Assembly: GCA_910589025.1 (NCBI GenBank)
Contig: CAJURM010000001.1
Coordinates: forward strand, 259,975-323,974
DNA from: an uncultured Odoribacter sp.
GTDB lineage: Bacteria; Bacteroidota; Bacteroidia; Bacteroidales; Marinifilaceae
Reading direction: 5' to 3'
DNA: 64,000 nt
Shown: one piece after another, positions 53,008-62,935 of the stretch
Numbering within the stretch: position 1 is the stretch's first letter
Layout: every line of letters starts with the position of its first letter
The notes under the pieces: generated by a model
Told to the model about the DNA's origin: nothing
Seen by the model: the letters and a program-made list of their open reading frames with translations, nothing else
Databases searched by the model: none
Made by a program: the position numbers and the translations under genes

Positions 53008-55194
53008 TTAAAAATAAAAACCCAGATTGAAATAGAAATTCACCTTTTCCGTCATATCTGACAGATTGAACACAACATCCACAGGACCAATGGCCCAATC
53101 ATAGGAATACCCTATGCCACCTCCCAAAACTCCTTTTTTCTTCAAAATATCAAAAAAATTGTCATTCTGAAAAGCGTAATTCCCCACCAACGAGAGATAA
53201 TGCCGGGCTCCCATCCGTTGCCGGAAATGTAGTTTTCCCGCTAACACAGCATTGTCAAACAATTCTACATGATGGATTCCCCAAAAAGGCAATTGCTGAT
53301 TCATGTAACGTCCGACAACATTGCCTCCCACATAATTCAAGTAAGGATAAGGCACGTTGTGTCCTATCAATACCCGTCCATAAACCGACGGCAGAAATTT
53401 AAAACGGTTGGTCAGTGAAATAACTCCTGTAAAGTCAGCGGCAAGCGCCGAAAAAGGAGTACGGTTATCGTATCGGATAAAATTATCCGTATAGAGTGAA
53501 TAAGAGGCCCTAAACGAAACCCCTTTCGTCGGATAATAACGTCTGTCGTATGTCTCCAAATGAGCCAATCCGTAATAAGAAATAAACCCCTCCGATTTTA
53601 CATCTATATATTGTCCCTCCGTCCGAACCAGGAAATCATCATAATTAAAATACTCATACCGCATCCCCCATTGGAATTTGAAATTCCGAATATAAAAATC
53701 CGTCAGGCTCACCTCACCCTTATGGTAGCGGCAAGTTGTCCCGTTTATCTTATCCCCGCCTGCATATAGACTGAAATCATTATACTTAAACATATACGTC
53801 AGATTCAGTTTATGCCAGAAAGGATTTTCAAAGGAATAATCCAGACGGACAAACGGACTTTTGCTCAACCGGGCTGTCAGTTCAAAACGAGAACCTTTCA
53901 TCGCCCGGAAATTCAAACGGGTGTTCAGCAAAATAGCCGCCATTTCCTCCGAATCGAAACGCACTCCCAAACTGAGTTCACTCATTTCCCGCTGTTGCAG
54001 GTTCAATTCCAAATCATACACCGGACCGCCAAGTAAACGATAGGTTACACCACTGAACAACTTCGTTCCGTACAAACGGGTTATCACCTGATGAATCTCC
54101 TTGCGTGTCATCAGTCGGTTATCTTTCAGGCGAATAATTTTCCTTATCCAATCCTGATCTTTCTCCGAAATCCCTTTCAAATGAATATCCCGGATCCAAA
54201 AAGTATCTTGAACAACTCCTCCCTCCGGAGAACGTTCCCCCTGCAATGAATCCAATCCCAATTCCCGTTTCAGTTCCATCAGCTCATCCCATTTCAACAA
54301 CGCCGCCTTTCCCCCACGCACCAACAGAGTATCAATGGCTTCTTTGTTAAAACTGGCAGCCGAGTATCCCCGCACATCCGGACGGATATACAAATCCGTC
54401 ATGGCTTTATTGGCTTCAAATTTATTAAGACACATCAAGTTTATCAACTGCCCCATAATCCCCGGCAACGTATTCAATGCTCCCGCCTCTTTCAGATCCG
54501 ACTGCACATCCACGCCGATAATAACATCCGCCCCCATCGCTTTCGCCACATCCGCTGGAAAATTATTGACAATGCCTCCATCTACCAGGACCATTCCATT
54601 GATCCGAACCGGAGTAAAAGCCCCCGGAATAGCCATGCTGGAACGCATGGCCTGTGCCAGCAAACCTTCTCTTAGCACGACTTCTTTTCCCGTAACCATA
54701 TCTGCCGCCACACAGGCAAAAGGCACAGGCAGCGAAGCAAAATCAAGGGAATCGTGATAACCGACTGTCAAATCGGAAAACAGATTATAAATATTCTGCC
54801 CGCTGACAAAACCCGCAGGCATGCGTTTGTCTCTATCCTTGCCAAAAGAGAAAGACAATACATATTTTTCAGCCATCTCCTTTTCCGAAAAAGAAAGTTT
54901 ATCACGGACCAATCTGTCACTCAAGAGATAGGACCAATTTTGTCTGCGTACCAAACTGTCCAAAGCCGTCCCGTCATATCCAATGGCATACAATCCCCCC
55001 ACAATAGACCCCATACTGGTCCCCACCACAATATCCACCGGGATCCCGGCTTTTTCCAACACTTCTATGACTCCAATATGAGCAATCCCTTTGGCACCTC
55101 CGCCACTTAACACCAGCCCTACTTTTTTCCTTTCTGCATGTAATTCTGGTAACAGGCAAAGACAAAACACAATCCACAACCAATATCTACGCAT
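53008..55194 (-). CDS. Patatin-like phospholipase with C-terminal Omp85-type barrel
   Basis: The 728-residue product has a signal peptide (cleavage near LHA), then a patatin domain to about residue 260: oxyanion loop LSGGGAKGIAHIG, nucleophile Ser in GTSMGS, and Asp in LVDGGIVNNFP. A POTRA-like segment (WIRDIHLKGISEKDQDWIRK) follows, then a barrel with strands ending in FNLGFYF. This resembles PlpD-type (Vd) two-step secreted lipases and their Bacteroidetes relatives. It would hydrolyse lipids at or beyond the outer membrane. Confidence 0.92.
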   Translation of the reverse strand: MRRYWLWIVFCLCLLPELHAERKKVGLVLSGGGAKGIAHIGVIEVLEKAGIPVDIVVGTSMGSIVGGLYAIGYDGTALDSLVRRQNWSYLLSDRLVRDKLSFSEKEMAEKYVLSFSFGKDRDKRMPAGFVSGQNIYNLFSDLTVGYHDSLDFASLPVPFACVAADMVTGKEVVLREGLLAQAMRSSMAIPGAFTPVRINGMVLVDGGIVNNFPADVAKAMGADVIIGVDVQSDLKEAGALNTLPGIMGQLINLMCLNKFEANKAMTDLYIRPDVRGYSAASFNKEAIDTLLVRGGKAALLKWDELMELKRELGLDSLQGERSPEGGVVQDTFWIRDIHLKGISEKDQDWIRKIIRLKDNRLMTRKEIHQVITRLYGTKLFSGVTYRLLGGPVYDLELNLQQREMSELSLGVRFDSEEMAAILLNTRLNFRAMKGSRFELTARLSKSPFVRLDYSFENPFWHKLNLTYMFKYNDFSLYAGGDKINGTTCRYHKGEVSLTDFYIRNFKFQWGMRYEYFNYDDFLVRTEGQYIDVKSEGFISYYGLAHLETYDRRYYPTKGVSFRASYSLYTDNFIRYDNRTPFSALAADFTGVISLTNRFKFLPSVYGRVLIGHNVPYPYLNYVGGNVVGRYMNQQLPFWGIHHVELFDNAVLAGKLHFRQRMGARHYLSLVGNYAFQNDNFFDILKKKGVLGGGIGYSYDWAIGPVDVVFNLSDMTEKVNFYFNLGFYF

Positions 55195-55726
55195 ACGACA
55201 AATTATTTATCACATCCCCGAAAGCACCCCCTGCTTTCTGCATATATCCCTCATCATTCCCTTGCACTGCAACAAACATGCCAATCCACAATTACCTGCT
55301 AACAGCTTTAGTTTAATCAGACTATAATTGCAGACCAAACACCCTCAAATATATCCATTTTTTCATCATATTGCTCATTTCACCCACCCTTAACCCAACA
55401 ATTCTTCTTTATCCATTCTCGCTTTACAGAATTTTCAACGTACAAATGCTGCAAAAAAATATTAAAACCCAAAAAGTTTTTCAATTTCATTCATCTACAT
55501 AAAACACTCTACCCAAGCAAATTACAAATAAATTCATATTTCACGTACTGTAACAAGAAAGAGTTATCCTGATTTTTTAATACTATTTTATATACTCCGG
55601 AAGTCATTCTCCGTAATACCCCTCATTCCCGCTTATTTTCACCATTTTTCAAATAAAAATAGCCGGGAGAAAGAAACCATAACTTTTAGGTAACGTTATA
55701 ACAAGAAACTAAACCAAAGAAAAAAG
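55195..55726. other. AT-rich divergent gap between patatin and OmpA-like genes
   Basis: No gene and no hairpin of note. The promoters of both neighbours must lie here, but I found no exact TAnnTTTG at a suitable distance on either strand. Confidence 0.5.
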
Positions 55727-56920
55727 ATGAAAAAGAGACTTTTAATGCTGTTGATTGCTGCGACTCCTTTAATGTCGTTTGCTCAGGAAAGTACGGCACT
55801 GATCGTACAGGAGAAAAACACCTCATGGAGCGGATATGTAACCAATCGTTTCTGGGACAACTGGTTTATATCCATCGGTGCCGGTGGTGAAGTTTATTTC
55901 GGCCAAAACGATTCCCAGGGCAAATTCGGAAAACGTATTGCTCCCGCCTTTGATTTTTCTGTCGGTAAATGGTTTGTCCCGACCCTCGGTCTCCGTGCCC
56001 AGGTAAGCGGTTTCAAACTGAGAGGCTACACTTACGATCCCAACAACATGTATGTAAGCGGTGGCCCGGATAAAGACGGATTGTTCAAACAAAGCTGGAA
56101 ACAATTTAATGTACACGGCGACGTATTACTTAACTTATCCAACTGGATCGGAGGTTATCGTTATGACCGTTTTTATGAAGCTATTCCCTATTTGGGTTTT
56201 GGTATCATGCACGCTTGTACTTCAGCCGATAACAACGTTTTCACGGCAAATGCCGGTTTAATCAACAAAATGCGTCTGTCTGACGCTTTCGACTTAAACG
56301 TTGAAATAAGAGGTTCCGTATTTGAAAAGAAATTTGCCGGCGAGCCCGGAGGTAAAAGAGCCAACGGTATCCTGACCGTAACCGCCGGCTTCAGCTATAA
56401 ATTCAAAAACCGCGAATTCAAACGGAACATCCCGGTTGAACCGGTCGTAATGGCAGAAGATATTGCCTGGGCTGCAACGGCAAAACAGTTGGAAACCACA
56501 CAGGCTCAACTGGCAGACCAGATTGCTTACAACAATCAGCTTAACAACGAATTAAACCGCGTGAAAGCAGAAAAACAGGCTGTGAAAGTTGAAAAAGAAG
56601 TCATCGCTGCCCCAAGAGCCATCTTCTTTAACATCAATAAATCCAATATCACTGCAAAAGACAAAGTAAACCTGGAATATCTGGCAGAACAAATGAAGGC
56701 CAATCCAGACAAACGCTACACCATTGTCGGATATGCAGATAAAGCCACCGGTACTCCCGAATTTAACCTGAGACTCAGCCAGAAACGGGCAGAAAATGTA
56801 TACAATGTCCTGACCAAAGACTTCGGTGTAAACCCGAGCCAGCTGAAAGTGGAATACAAAGGCGGTGTCAGCGATCTGTTTGACGGTAACTCACTCAACC
56901 GCGTAGCCATTATCGAATAA
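55727..56920 (+). CDS. OmpA-family outer-membrane protein
   Basis: The 397-residue product has a signal peptide (cleavage near SFAQ), an N-terminal barrel region of about 220 residues, a short coiled coil (TQAQLADQIAYNNQLNNELN) and a C-terminal OmpA peptidoglycan-binding domain. The latter shows IFFNINKSNITAKDKVNLEY and NLRLSQKRAENVYNVL; the usual GHTD is GYAD here. It links outer membrane and cell wall and is likely abundant. It is monocistronic with a terminator. Confidence 0.94.
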   Translation: MKKRLLMLLIAATPLMSFAQESTALIVQEKNTSWSGYVTNRFWDNWFISIGAGGEVYFGQNDSQGKFGKRIAPAFDFSVGKWFVPTLGLRAQVSGFKLRGYTYDPNNMYVSGGPDKDGLFKQSWKQFNVHGDVLLNLSNWIGGYRYDRFYEAIPYLGFGIMHACTSADNNVFTANAGLINKMRLSDAFDLNVEIRGSVFEKKFAGEPGGKRANGILTVTAGFSYKFKNREFKRNIPVEPVVMAEDIAWAATAKQLETTQAQLADQIAYNNQLNNELNRVKAEKQAVKVEKEVIAAPRAIFFNINKSNITAKDKVNLEYLAEQMKANPDKRYTIVGYADKATGTPEFNLRLSQKRAENVYNVLTKDFGVNPSQLKVEYKGGVSDLFDGNSLNRVAIIE

Positions 56921-56956
56921 TTATAGTTATCCCGCTGAATTTCAGTTCAGCAAGCC

Positions 56957-56995
56957 AAAGAGAGGAACTTTCCAGAAGTTTCCTCTCTTTTTTAT
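56957..56995 (+). terminator. Terminator after the OmpA-like gene
   Basis: A 12-bp stem AAAGAGAGGAA.../...TTCCTCTCTTT with T-run. Confidence 0.85.
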
Positions 56996-57146
56996 TTATA
57001 TCCCCTTTCCTGTTCCGGAAACACGTCCGCATTTCATCTCTCCGGAGATAAATTTCCGCAAAATTTTAGCCATTCTCATTTATTAATTTTAATTTCGTTG
57101 CCCAAAGAACGTACGACAATTTTTAAACCTATTAATCAATATAAGT

Positions 57147-58757
57147 ATGGCAGAATTCAAATACCAAGAACCGTTTCCTATTGAAAAGGACACGACCGAA
57201 TACCGGCTTTTGACAAAAGAATATGTGAAAACGGTAGAGTGTGACGGACGAAAAATATTAAAAATAGAAAAAGAAGGCCTTGAATTGTTGGCAAAGGAAG
57301 CTTATACCGATGTATCGTTCTATCTGCGTGCTTCCCATTTACAGAAATTAGCGGATATTTTAAAAGACCCGGAAGCCAGCGACAATGACAAATTCGTAGC
57401 CCACACTATGTTGTTAAACCAGGTAGTCTCTGCCGAAGGTGAACTTCCGACCTGCCAGGATACCGGAACTGCAATCTGTATCGGTAAAAAAGGAGAAAAC
57501 GTATATACCGGATGCAATGACGCCGAAGCCATCAGCAAAGGTGTCTTTGAAACCTACCGGGATCGTAACTTACGTTACTCCCAGGTAGTTCCATTCACAA
57601 TGACCGAAGAGAAAAACAGCGGTTGCAACCTGCCGGCACAGATTGACCTGTATGCCACACAAGGCAATAAATATGAATTCCTGTTCATCACTAAAGGAGG
57701 CGGTTCGGCCAATAAAACCTTCCTTTATCAGCAGACCAAAGCCCTGCTGAACGAAGAAACCCTAACGAAATTCATTTCCCAGAAAGTACTGGATTTGGGT
57801 ACTTCAGCCTGTCCTCCCTACCATTTAGCCGTGGTGATCGGAGGTACTTCGGCAGAAGCCAACCTGACAACAGTAAAAAAAGCCTCTGCCGGATATTACG
57901 ACCACCTGCCCACTTCCGGAAACGAAGGCGGACGAGCATTCCGAGACTTGGAATGGGAAGAAAAAATTCTGAAAATATGCCGGGAAAAAGGCATAGGAGC
58001 TCAGTTTGGAGGCAAATACTGGGTACACGATGTACGTGTTATCCGACTTCCGCGCCATGCAGCCTCCTGTCCGGTAGGCATCGGTGTTAGTTGCAGCGCC
58101 GACCGTAACATCAAAGCCAAAATCACTGAAGAAGGTATATTCCTGGAACAATTGGAAAAAAATCCGGCACGTTTTCTGCCGGCAGAAACTCCGGCCCTTG
58201 CCCCAGCCATAAACATTGACCTGGACCAACCCATGGAAAACGTACTGGAAGAACTGAAAAAACATCCGGTAAAAACCCGTCTGAATCTCTCCGGAACATT
58301 AATTGTTGCCCGGGATATTGCACATGCCAAAATCAAACAGATGCTGGATGAAGGCAAACCCATGCCGGAGTATTTCAAAAATCATCCGATATACTATGCC
58401 GGACCGGCAAAAACACCGAAAGGCATGGCTTCCGGTAGCTTCGGCCCCACAACAGCCGGACGTATGGATCCCTATGTCGACCTGTTTCAAGATCACGGAG
58501 GCAGTATGATTATGGTGGCAAAAGGTAACCGCTCACAGGCTGTTACCGATGCCTGCAAGAAACACGGTGGTTTTTATTTGGGCTCTATTGGCGGACCTGC
58601 AGCCATTCTGGCTAAAAACAGCATCAAATCTGTTGAAGTAGTTGCTTTTGAAGAATTAGGTATGGAAGCCATACGCAAAATCCGAGTAGAAAATTTCCCC
58701 GCCTTTATCATTGTCGATGACAAAGGCAACGATTTTTTTGCCGAATGGGCACATTAA
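57147..58757 (+). CDS. fumA: Fumarate hydratase, class I (iron-sulfur)
   Basis: The 536-residue product interconverts fumarate and malate in the reductive branch used by anaerobic Bacteroidales for succinate. It is the two-domain, oxygen-sensitive class I enzyme: cluster-binding Cys are in ELPTCQDTGTA, NSGCNLPAQ and GIGVSCSADRN, and the C-terminal domain has the TTAGRMDPYVD block. It is a single gene with its own terminator. The symbol is by class; fumB would suit equally. Confidence 0.95.
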   Translation: MAEFKYQEPFPIEKDTTEYRLLTKEYVKTVECDGRKILKIEKEGLELLAKEAYTDVSFYLRASHLQKLADILKDPEASDNDKFVAHTMLLNQVVSAEGELPTCQDTGTAICIGKKGENVYTGCNDAEAISKGVFETYRDRNLRYSQVVPFTMTEEKNSGCNLPAQIDLYATQGNKYEFLFITKGGGSANKTFLYQQTKALLNEETLTKFISQKVLDLGTSACPPYHLAVVIGGTSAEANLTTVKKASAGYYDHLPTSGNEGGRAFRDLEWEEKILKICREKGIGAQFGGKYWVHDVRVIRLPRHAASCPVGIGVSCSADRNIKAKITEEGIFLEQLEKNPARFLPAETPALAPAINIDLDQPMENVLEELKKHPVKTRLNLSGTLIVARDIAHAKIKQMLDEGKPMPEYFKNHPIYYAGPAKTPKGMASGSFGPTTAGRMDPYVDLFQDHGGSMIMVAKGNRSQAVTDACKKHGGFYLGSIGGPAAILAKNSIKSVEVVAFEELGMEAIRKIRVENFPAFIIVDDKGNDFFAEWAH

Positions 58758-58775
58758 TCAAAAGCTAACAGACAG

Positions 58776-58812
58776 AAAAGGTAAAAAACCGTCATGGTTT
58801 TTTACCTTTTTT
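58776..58812 (+). terminator. Terminator after fumarase
   Basis: A 13-bp stem AAAGGTAAAAAACC/GGTTTTTTACCTTT with loop GTCAT and further T. Confidence 0.9.
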
Positions 58813-58813
58813 C

Positions 58814-58891
58814 TTGCACACCTGTTCTTTTTCTGTGCAAAATTTCATCTTTTTTTTGCACACCTTCCTTCTCTTTGTGTAAATATCTCAT
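58814..58891. promoter_or_regulatory. Imperfect direct repeats with TTGCACA/TGTGCAA arms
   Basis: TTGCACACCT occurs at 58814 and again 42 bases on at 58856; each is followed by TTCTTTTT-like DNA and TGTG(C/T)AA. In the first unit TTGCACA and TGTGCAA (58834-58840) are exact inverse arms. The pair lies upstream of the acyl-CoA synthetase-like gene and may be operator sites. Confidence 0.4.
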
Positions 58892-58967
58892 TTATTGACA
58901 AATAACTATTATTATCTCGCTTTTATGTTTTTACTTTGCAGCACTCAAACTACAACAATAAAATATT

Positions 58968-60587
58968 ATGTCAATAAATTTATCCTATGCACACGGAATT
59001 TCCGATATTCCGCTAAAAGGGGAAACCATCGGCCAGAATCTAAGACAGATTGCTTCCGTCTTTCCCCAACGGGAAGCCTTGGTCTCCCCTTATCAAAATT
59101 ACAGGGCCACGTACAGCGAATTTCTCACCCAATGCGAACAGGTTGCCAAAGCCTTGATGGCACACGGCATAAAACGAGGCGACCGGGTAGGAATATGGTC
59201 GCCAAACCGGTATGAATGGGTCGTTGTGCAATACGCCACAGCCCTGATGGGAGCCATTATGGTAAACATCAATCCTGGATACAAATTGCCAGGACTTCGT
59301 TATGCACTGGAACAAAGCCGCATAGACCTTCTGATAGCCTCTTCCCACTTCCGGAAAACAGACTATGTAAGCATGCTGGAACAACTTAAAGCCGACTGTG
59401 CTTATCCGAAACAAACCGTCATTATTGAACAGGACTGGGAAGTTTTTCTGCAATCCGGCCACAATATCAGCAACCAACAACTGATTGAAAGGGAAGCCTC
59501 TCTACAATTTGACGATCCGGTAAATATCCAATATACCTCAGGTACCACGGGACATCCCAAAGGAGCTACACTATCCCACCACAACATCCTCAACAACGGT
59601 TTTTTCATTGGGGAACGACTGAAATACACCGAGAAAGACCGGGTATGCCTTCCCGTACCCTTTTACCATTGTTTCGGAATGGTTTTAGGCAACATGGCCA
59701 TAGTCACTCACGGCGCCTGCATTGTCATTTCCGGTGAAGCTTTCGACCCGCACAAAGTTCTTGAAACGGTCGAACAGGAAAAATGCACCTCCCTGTACGG
59801 AGTCCCCACAATGTTCATTGCAGAACTGGACCTGCCTAACTTTGACCGCTTTAACCTAAGCACTCTGCGTACAGGCATCATGGCAGGCGCCCCCTGTCCT
59901 ATTGACACCATGCGGAAAGTGCAGTCACTAATGAACATGAGAGAAATCTGCGTTTGCTACGGCATGACGGAAACCTCTCCCGTCTCTACAGAAAGCTGCA
60001 CAGATGATCCGCTCGAGCTTCGGGTAACAACCGTTGGCACCGTACATCCCCACGTGGAGATAAAAATCATTGACCCGGAAACGGGTGCCATTGTCCCTCG
60101 CGGAACTGCCGGAGAATTCTGCACACGGGGGTACTCCGTCATGTTAGGCTATTGGGACAATCCGGAAGAAACCGGGGCTATCATTGACAACAAACGCTGG
60201 TTACATACCGGTGACATCGCCATCATGGACGAAAACGGATACGTCAGCATCGTGGGCCGCCTGAAAGACCTCATCATCCGGGGCGGAGAAAATATTTCCC
60301 CCAAAGAAATCGAAGATTTTCTGATCACCCACGAAAGCGTCTCCGATGTACAGGTTATCGGCGTATACAGTGAACGCTACGGCGAAGAAGTCATGGCATG
60401 GGTCAAACCACGCCAGGAACACCAAATCACTGCAGAAATGCTTGATAGCTATTGCCGGGGACAGATTGCCACCTTTAAGATACCGAAATACTGGAAATTT
60501 GTCGACTCCTTCCCCATGACCGTTACAGGAAAGATAAGGAAAGGAGAAATGCGGGAAATAGCGGAAAAAGAACTTAAGCTCAAATAA
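58968..60587 (+). CDS. AMP-binding acyl-CoA synthetase (FadD-like)
   Basis: The 539-residue product activates a carboxylic acid with ATP and CoA. It shows the AMP-binding motifs in order: YTSGTTGHPKGATLSHHN, YGMTETSPVS, the hinge GWLHTGDIA-like NKRWLHTGDIAIMDENGY, GRLKDLIIRGGENISPKEIE, and C-terminal lysine in TVTGKIRKGEM. Length and motifs suit medium- or long-chain fatty acyl-CoA synthetases. The substrate is not certain. Repeats upstream suggest regulation. Confidence 0.92.
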   Translation: MSINLSYAHGISDIPLKGETIGQNLRQIASVFPQREALVSPYQNYRATYSEFLTQCEQVAKALMAHGIKRGDRVGIWSPNRYEWVVVQYATALMGAIMVNINPGYKLPGLRYALEQSRIDLLIASSHFRKTDYVSMLEQLKADCAYPKQTVIIEQDWEVFLQSGHNISNQQLIEREASLQFDDPVNIQYTSGTTGHPKGATLSHHNILNNGFFIGERLKYTEKDRVCLPVPFYHCFGMVLGNMAIVTHGACIVISGEAFDPHKVLETVEQEKCTSLYGVPTMFIAELDLPNFDRFNLSTLRTGIMAGAPCPIDTMRKVQSLMNMREICVCYGMTETSPVSTESCTDDPLELRVTTVGTVHPHVEIKIIDPETGAIVPRGTAGEFCTRGYSVMLGYWDNPEETGAIIDNKRWLHTGDIAIMDENGYVSIVGRLKDLIIRGGENISPKEIEDFLITHESVSDVQVIGVYSERYGEEVMAWVKPRQEHQITAEMLDSYCRGQIATFKIPKYWKFVDSFPMTVTGKIRKGEMREIAEKELKLK

Positions 60588-60592
60588 AACGA

Positions 60593-60613
60593 AAGCCGGC
60601 TGTTTGCCGGCTT
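60593..60613. terminator. Hairpin between the synthetase gene and miaA
   Basis: AAGCCGGC/GCCGGCTT is an 8-bp perfect stem with loop TGTTT between convergent genes. T-runs are weak, so termination strength is unclear. Confidence 0.5.
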
Positions 60614-61521
60614 CATTCCATACACGACTGGAGATAAGTCAGAATCCGATTCTTTTCATCGGGATGAAACCAACGGATTTCACCGTCCCGCCTGAACCAG
60701 GAAAGTTGTTTTTTGGCATACCGCCGGGAATTGCGCTTTATCAGACGAATGGCCTCTGCTTCATCGATTTTTCCGTCAAAAAAATCGAACCACTCTTTAT
60801 ATCCCACGGTATTCAAGGCATTATACTCCCGGTAAGGATACAAACTACGGGCTTCCTCCATCAAACCATTTTGCAACATCTGGTCCACCCGCCGGTTAAT
60901 ACGGTCATATAACTCTTCTTTCTCCCGCATCAAACCTATTTTGATAATCCGGAATCCCCGGTCTTTCGCCACATTCGTTCGGAGTGATGAATAAGGTACA
61001 CCCGCCATCAGGCACACTTCCACAGCATGCAACACCCGTTTGGCATTATTCAGGTCTACTTGTTCATAAAAGACAGGATCCAACTGCTTTAATTGCAGGC
61101 GGATAGACTCCAATCCCTCCTCTTCATAACGGTTCATCAGGCTCTGACGCAACGCCGGGTCTATGGTCGGAATGTCATCGATTCCTTTACATACGGCATC
61201 AATATACATCATTGAACCGCCAGCCATCACCACCACCTTCTGTTTTTCATGTAGTTCATGAATCTTTTCCAATGCCTGCTGTTCAAATTGCCAGGAATTA
61301 TAATACGCATTAACTGACAGCGTACGGATAAAAAAATGAGGAACAGCTGCCAGTTGTTGTTCTGAAGGTACAGCCGTTCCTATCTTCATTTCCCGGTAAA
61401 TCTGCCGGGAATCACAGGAAACAATTGAAGTTCCGAAAGATTTGGCAAGATCGATACTCAGATCTGTTTTTCCCACCCCGGTAGGTCCCAGTAATACAAC
61501 AAGCGTCTTATCCATGCCCAA
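60613..61521 (-). CDS. miaA: tRNA dimethylallyltransferase
   Basis: The 302-residue product adds an isopentenyl group to A37 of tRNAs reading codons that start with U. The N-terminal P-loop GPTGVGKTDLS, then DSRQIYREMKIGTAVPS and GGSMMYIDAVCKGID are typical, as are the GYKEWFDFFDG and RRYAKKQLSWFRRD blocks near the end. It is a full-length enzyme. It uses the same prenyl diphosphate pool that ispE feeds. Confidence 0.97.
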   Translation of the reverse strand: MGMDKTLVVLLGPTGVGKTDLSIDLAKSFGTSIVSCDSRQIYREMKIGTAVPSEQQLAAVPHFFIRTLSVNAYYNSWQFEQQALEKIHELHEKQKVVVMAGGSMMYIDAVCKGIDDIPTIDPALRQSLMNRYEEEGLESIRLQLKQLDPVFYEQVDLNNAKRVLHAVEVCLMAGVPYSSLRTNVAKDRGFRIIKIGLMREKEELYDRINRRVDQMLQNGLMEEARSLYPYREYNALNTVGYKEWFDFFDGKIDEAEAIRLIKRNSRRYAKKQLSWFRRDGEIRWFHPDEKNRILTYLQSCME

Positions 61522-61574
61522 TCAAATACCGGACACTCTTCTTGCCGAATTTGTGTCCGGTTTTTCCATATTCT

Positions 61575-62195
61575 TTATAACTTATCCAAATAATCGTCTA
61601 TACTCTCATAGCGATCATCATACCTTCCTCCTCCCCGTCCGTATCCGTCTTCATCATCTCCGTAATCATCCCCCTCGTCGTCTCCAAAATCCCGCTCATC
61701 GCTGTAATCATTAAATTCCTCCATAAAACTGTCGTCATACTCCTCGTCCGATTTCTCAAAACCCCAATCTTCTCCGGGACCAAAACCGCTCTGTTCAGGA
61801 ATATTCCCATCACAATACACGCATACAGGCAGGATGTCGGCAGAATCGGCTATATATTCGCCGGCATACTCCACCTTAAAATATTTATTATTAAAAAAAT
61901 CATAGACATATTCCAATTCTATACAACTGGGACTAATCACCTCTGCAATCGTCGTGGAATCCATCACCAACGTGTCGGACTCCTCTTCATCCTCCGACAT
62001 ATCCATTAAAGCGATCTCCTTTCCCCGGTTTCCCATCTTGTCTACCATATAAAACGATGCCATCTGGGAAGCATCATACTCCAGCACCTCTACAATTTTA
62101 TCATGCAACTGCTGAAAAGTCTGTTCTCCGGCAATAGCAATTTCACAGCGGAATTCAGAACTGTCCGGTAAACTGATTTCAAATCTGTAATTCAT
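61575..62195 (-). CDS. pRiA4b ORF3-like protein with acidic tail
   Basis: The 206-residue product has an N-terminal beta-grasp-like region (FEISLPDSSEFRCEIAIAGE, FQQLHDKIVEVLEYD) that resembles the plasmid pRiA4b ORF-3/IS1096-passenger family. The last 70 residues are almost all Asp, Glu, Gly and Tyr (SDERDFGDDEGDDYGDDEDG). The function is not known, and the family name does not mean it is a mobile gene. It follows the CCC-motif protein gene by 15 bases. Confidence 0.8.
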   Translation of the reverse strand: MNYRFEISLPDSSEFRCEIAIAGEQTFQQLHDKIVEVLEYDASQMASFYMVDKMGNRGKEIALMDMSEDEEESDTLVMDSTTIAEVISPSCIELEYVYDFFNNKYFKVEYAGEYIADSADILPVCVYCDGNIPEQSGFGPGEDWGFEKSDEEYDDSFMEEFNDYSDERDFGDDEGDDYGDDEDGYGRGGGRYDDRYESIDDYLDKL

Positions 62196-62210
62196 GATGC
62201 GACACTATAA

Positions 62211-62528
62211 TTACACATTATACGGCCAGGAACTTAACCCGGCTGCAAGAATACCCATAAATATCAAAATCACAAACACAATAATCAACGCCGCAATACA
62301 AATACCGATGATTCCGCATATACGACCCGCATTCAGATTTTTGTATGAAGCCTCGAAATAATTTTCAGGATTTTCCCGGTACATACGTCTGGGACTGCCG
62401 GACAATACCACGGCTATGATACCAAGAATCAATCCTACAAAACCGTAACACCAGCAAAATATCAACGATAATATACCCAACACCAAAACAAGGGTAGAAT
62501 TCGGCAAATCCATTCTATTTTGTTCCAT
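62211..62528 (-). CDS. Small CCC-motif/DUF4190-like membrane protein
   Basis: The 105-residue product has two long hydrophobic segments (STLVLVLGILSLIFCWCYGF and GIIGICIAALIIVFVILIFM) around a soluble loop ending NLNAGRICG. CCC-motif proteins of this form often sit next to a DUF2752 gene, as here (34 bases away). The function is unknown. Confidence 0.82.
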   Translation of the reverse strand: MEQNRMDLPNSTLVLVLGILSLIFCWCYGFVGLILGIIAVVLSGSPRRMYRENPENYFEASYKNLNAGRICGIIGICIAALIIVFVILIFMGILAAGLSSWPYNV

Positions 62529-62562
62529 CTTTCTAATTTTAAAATAAATAAATCTGAATCAT

Positions 62563-62850
62563 TTAATTTGTTAATTTTAGCAAATATGATATTAAAATTG
62601 TTGCCAAACAAGCAAATCCTGTAATTTTTAAACCAACCGGCCCAATTTTTTTCACACCGCAAATTTTCAATATTCCCAACACGAGGAAAGCAAACAAGGG
62701 ATAAATGGCCGGATAGGCAAAAAAAGCACCCTTCCACTCTCCCCTTAACAACAAAAGGAGCGCTGTCTGGAACCCGCATCCCGGACACTCCACACCCAGG
62801 TAATGCCTTACCAGGCAGGGCAACTGATGCGATTCTAACCATTCCAGCAT
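62563..62850 (-). CDS. DUF2752 membrane protein
   Basis: The 95-residue product carries the family signature VECPGCGFQTA near the N-terminus, with two Cys (CPGC) that could bind metal or form a disulfide, and two or three hydrophobic segments. The function is unknown. It precedes the CCC-motif protein gene in what looks like an operon. Confidence 0.85.
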   Translation of the reverse strand: MLEWLESHQLPCLVRHYLGVECPGCGFQTALLLLLRGEWKGAFFAYPAIYPLFAFLVLGILKICGVKKIGPVGLKITGFACLATILISYLLKLTN

Positions 62851-62935
62851 ATCCGGTAACTTAAAATCTGAAATTCCACAAATCTACGTTTTCCCCTGTA
62901 AACAGTTTCAATAAACATGAAAAATACAACAACAT

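Noticed and set aside
61575..62195. Mobile-element gene because of the pRiA4b/IS1096 passenger family name
   Set aside because: There are no transposase genes or terminal repeats around it; such proteins are common chromosomal genes in Bacteroidetes.
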